This document shows, in pieces, positions 62,476 through 64,000 of a stretch of 64,000 nucleotides of DNA; the stretch's first letter is position 1, and the number at the start of each line of letters is the position of its first letter. Source of the DNA: Actinomyces oris (lineage in GTDB: Bacteria; Actinomycetota; Actinomycetes; Actinomycetales; Actinomycetaceae). Where the stretch lies: assembly GCF_001937665.1 (NCBI RefSeq), contig NZ_MSKL01000006.1, forward strand, positions 162,811-226,810, written 5' to 3'. A program made the translations under genes and the position numbers. The notes beneath the pieces are model-generated. The model was not told the DNA's origin and ran no database searches. It was given only the letters and a program-made list of their open reading frames with translations.

Positions 62476-63573
62476 TCATCGAGAACCGCCCCCGGTCTGG
62501 CCGCGGGCCTCGGCGAGCTCCAGGACGGCGCGGGCGGTGGCGTCGTCGACGATGAGATCGGTGGCGGTCCGGGCGCGCAGCGCGGCCAGCAGGGCGCGGG
62601 CCTTCCCGGTCCCTGCGGCCACGCACAGGCGTCGTGGTATCCGGGCGAGCTGGGCGGGAGTCGGTCCGGTGGCCCGGGCGTTGAGAGTGATGTCGCGCCA
62701 GGAGCCGTCGGAGCGCAGCAGGACGGTGCACACGTCCCCCACCACGTTCTGGCGGCGCAGGACGGTCTGGTCCCGGGAGGTGAGGTGGCCGCCCTCGTAG
62801 ACCTGGGAGGGCAGTGCCCCATTGAGGGCATCGAGGGCGCCGACGCCGAAGACGGCCAGGCTCGCGCGCCGCGCCACCGACAGGACCCGCTTGACCGAGC
62901 GCTCCGACCACATGGCCTCACGGGTGGCCACATGGTCGAAGAAGGCCGGCACCGGGAAGGAGATCGTGCGCGCCCCCAGCGACAGGCGCATCCGGGAGAG
63001 CACCTCACCGGCGCTGGGCCCCTCACGCACGGGATCCGAGGCGCCGTTGAGCTGGACGACGGTCAGTCCCGGGACCGAGCGCGAGGGCAGGGCGGCACTG
63101 ACCTCCGACATGGTGGTGCCCCAGGCGACACCGACGACGACTCCCCCGGCACCAACGTCCTGGCCGGCCGCATCGGCCGCAGCGGACCCGCTCTGCTCGG
63201 CCAGGGTCTCGATGAGGTCGACCATGTGCGCGGCGGCGACGGAGGCGACCTGCTGGAGACGGTGGATCTCCGTGGTGCCCTCACGCACCGGGACGATATG
63301 CGTGCGAACCCCGAAGACCTGCGCCATCCGCCCCTCCAGGGAGCCGGCGCCACCGGGCTGGACGAGACTGACCCGCACGACGCCCTCCTGGCGGGCACGT
63401 GCCAGGAGCCGGGAGACGGTCGAGCGCGACACCCCCAGGTGGTGGGCGATCACCTCCATCGTCTCGCCCTGGACGTAGTACATGGAGGCCGCCTCATAGG
63501 CACGCAGGAGGCCGCCGGGGGCGGCGGCGCTCGCCGCGCTCCCGGCCGCGTCAGAAGCGGTTCTGCCAGTCAC
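62476..63573 (-). CDS. SorC/DeoR-type sugar-binding transcriptional regulator
   Basis: 365 residues from GTG 63573, chosen because AGGAGG stands five bases before it; the open frame to 63783 has no match. N-terminal helix-turn-helix (YYVQGETMEVIAHHLGVSRS, TVSRLLARARQEGVVRVSL), then the SorC effector domain (about 95-360) with VGVAWGTTMSEVSAALPSRS, VVQLNGASDPVREG and IPRRLCVAAGTGKARALLAA. These proteins bind phosphorylated sugars and repress catabolic operons. A TGCAC-N5-TGCAC element upstream, shared with dhaK and tkt, suggests that it controls them and itself. Confidence 0.88.
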   Translation of the reverse strand: MTGRTASDAAGSAASAAAPGGLLRAYEAASMYYVQGETMEVIAHHLGVSRSTVSRLLARARQEGVVRVSLVQPGGAGSLEGRMAQVFGVRTHIVPVREGTTEIHRLQQVASVAAAHMVDLIETLAEQSGSAAADAAGQDVGAGGVVVGVAWGTTMSEVSAALPSRSVPGLTVVQLNGASDPVREGPSAGEVLSRMRLSLGARTISFPVPAFFDHVATREAMWSERSVKRVLSVARRASLAVFGVGALDALNGALPSQVYEGGHLTSRDQTVLRRQNVVGDVCTVLLRSDGSWRDITLNARATGPTPAQLARIPRRLCVAAGTGKARALLAALRARTATDLIVDDATARAVLELAEARGQTGGGSR

Positions 63574-63718
63574 GTCATCCTCCTTCTCCTCCCGTCGACG
63601 ACGGGGCTGTTCCACACAGCGGGGGCACGATCCTCCCGCGTGCGACATCGGATGTCCTGGCGAGGAGGACTGTCCGCACGGATAAGCGGACATTCTTGTG
63701 GATACCTCGAAAGCCATC

Positions 63719-63733
63719 TGCACATTGGTGCAC
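63719..63733 (+). promoter_or_regulatory. Predicted operator TGCAC-N5-TGCAC upstream of the SorC-type gene
   Basis: TGCACATTGGTGCAC on the plus strand. It lies 146 bases before the regulator start and about 200 bases before the divergent gene at 63935, so it could control both. The surrounding 63574-63934 has no gene. Confidence 0.5.
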
Positions 63734-63934
63734 GCACCTTGCGCATTCTCCCACCCACGACGGACAGTGGTGTCCGCCACCACAGTAGGGCCGTGCGAGC
63801 GCGACGGAACGCAGCGGGCCCCGGCACCGGAAGTCGGGACTCGGCCTGCACCCGGTCCGGCACCCCGGTCAACGCCGACCGGCCCCGTACAGCCTCATCA
63901 GTTCGACCTCACGACACGTAGGAGCCCAGGAGCC

Positions 63935-64000
63935 ATGATCTCCACCCGCAAGCCCTCCTCCAAGAAGTCCTCCACCCGCGGCTCGGGGCCGGCCGGCCCC
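63935..64000 (+). CDS. Start of a divergent gene, cut by the window edge
   Basis: ATG 63935 follows CCCAGGAGCC, a good ribosome site. The 22 visible codons read MISTRKPSSKKSSTRGSGPA and on, a basic Ser-rich N-terminus such as precedes the first helix of a transporter. The divergent place next to a SorC-type regulator suggests a transport or catabolic gene under its control. The product cannot be named from this fragment. Confidence 0.5.
   Translation, partial: MISTRKPSSKKSSTRGSGPAGP

Noticed and set aside
61222..63921. 899-residue open frame on the plus strand
   Set aside because: It lies antisense to the SRPBCC, acetyltransferase and SorC-type genes, and its Gly/His/Asp-rich translation has no family features. 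Long antisense frames are normal in G+C-rich DNA.

Overview
The window looks like the chromosome of a high-G+C actinobacterium. Gene content and order (tRNA-Trp, secE, nusG, rplK, rplA; the bS22 plus small HTH pair; radA next to disA; actinobacterial-type adenosine deaminase and glutamate N-acetyltransferase) fit the Actinomycetales, and the whole set resembles oral Actinomyces. The genus is an inference from gene content only.

Layout. 1-1433: decayed transposase remnants of two IS families (IS256-like, then IS1634-like). 1742-20055: an A+T-rich block, very unlike its G+C-rich surroundings, entirely on the minus strand, that encodes a Tad/Flp pilus machine: a zinc-ribbon protein, CpaB, a TadZ-like ATPase fused to a TadE-type pseudopilin, a second TadE, TadA, TadB, TadC, a NarL-type two-component pair, a small Flp pilin with its own promoter and terminator, a TadG-like protein, then membrane proteins and lipoproteins, including a 483-residue protein with a Flp-type prepilin N-terminus on a large extracellular body. 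No prepilin peptidase gene is present. 20206-25843: OmpA-domain genes; the minus-strand set carries a frameshift at a ten-base homopolymer and two nonsense codons, while the plus-strand pair is intact and tandemly duplicated.

26137-36144: housekeeping genes (rplA, rplK, nusG, secE, tRNA-Trp, an aminotransferase, adenosine deaminase, murB, bS22 and a BldC/excisionase-type HTH). 36422-41214: a Ktr/Trk potassium channel subunit and its RCK regulator, separated by a divergent TetR/drug-exporter pair. 41252-43477: dhaKLM for dihydroxyacetone phosphorylation. 43749-49590: a disordered membrane protein, NfeD and flotillin, and a lipoprotein. 49628-53310: a divergent MFS transporter and transketolase. 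53541-57629: two tandem tetraspan-like or two-helix proteins with Gln/Pro-rich tails, radA and disA. 57696-64000: a DUF4232-like membrane protein, mutY, a PH-like membrane protein, a SRPBCC protein, an N-acetyltransferase, a SorC-family regulator and the start of a divergent gene.

Two connections stand out. First, the Tad block has unusual domain architectures (ATPase-pseudopilin fusion; giant Flp-domain protein) and a dedicated set of lipoproteins, and may be a poorly described variant of the Gram-positive Tad pilus. Second, the spaced repeat TGCAC-N5-TGCAC occurs upstream of dhaK, twice between the MFS gene and transketolase, and upstream of the SorC-type regulator, which suggests a local regulon for sugar or polyol/triose metabolism.
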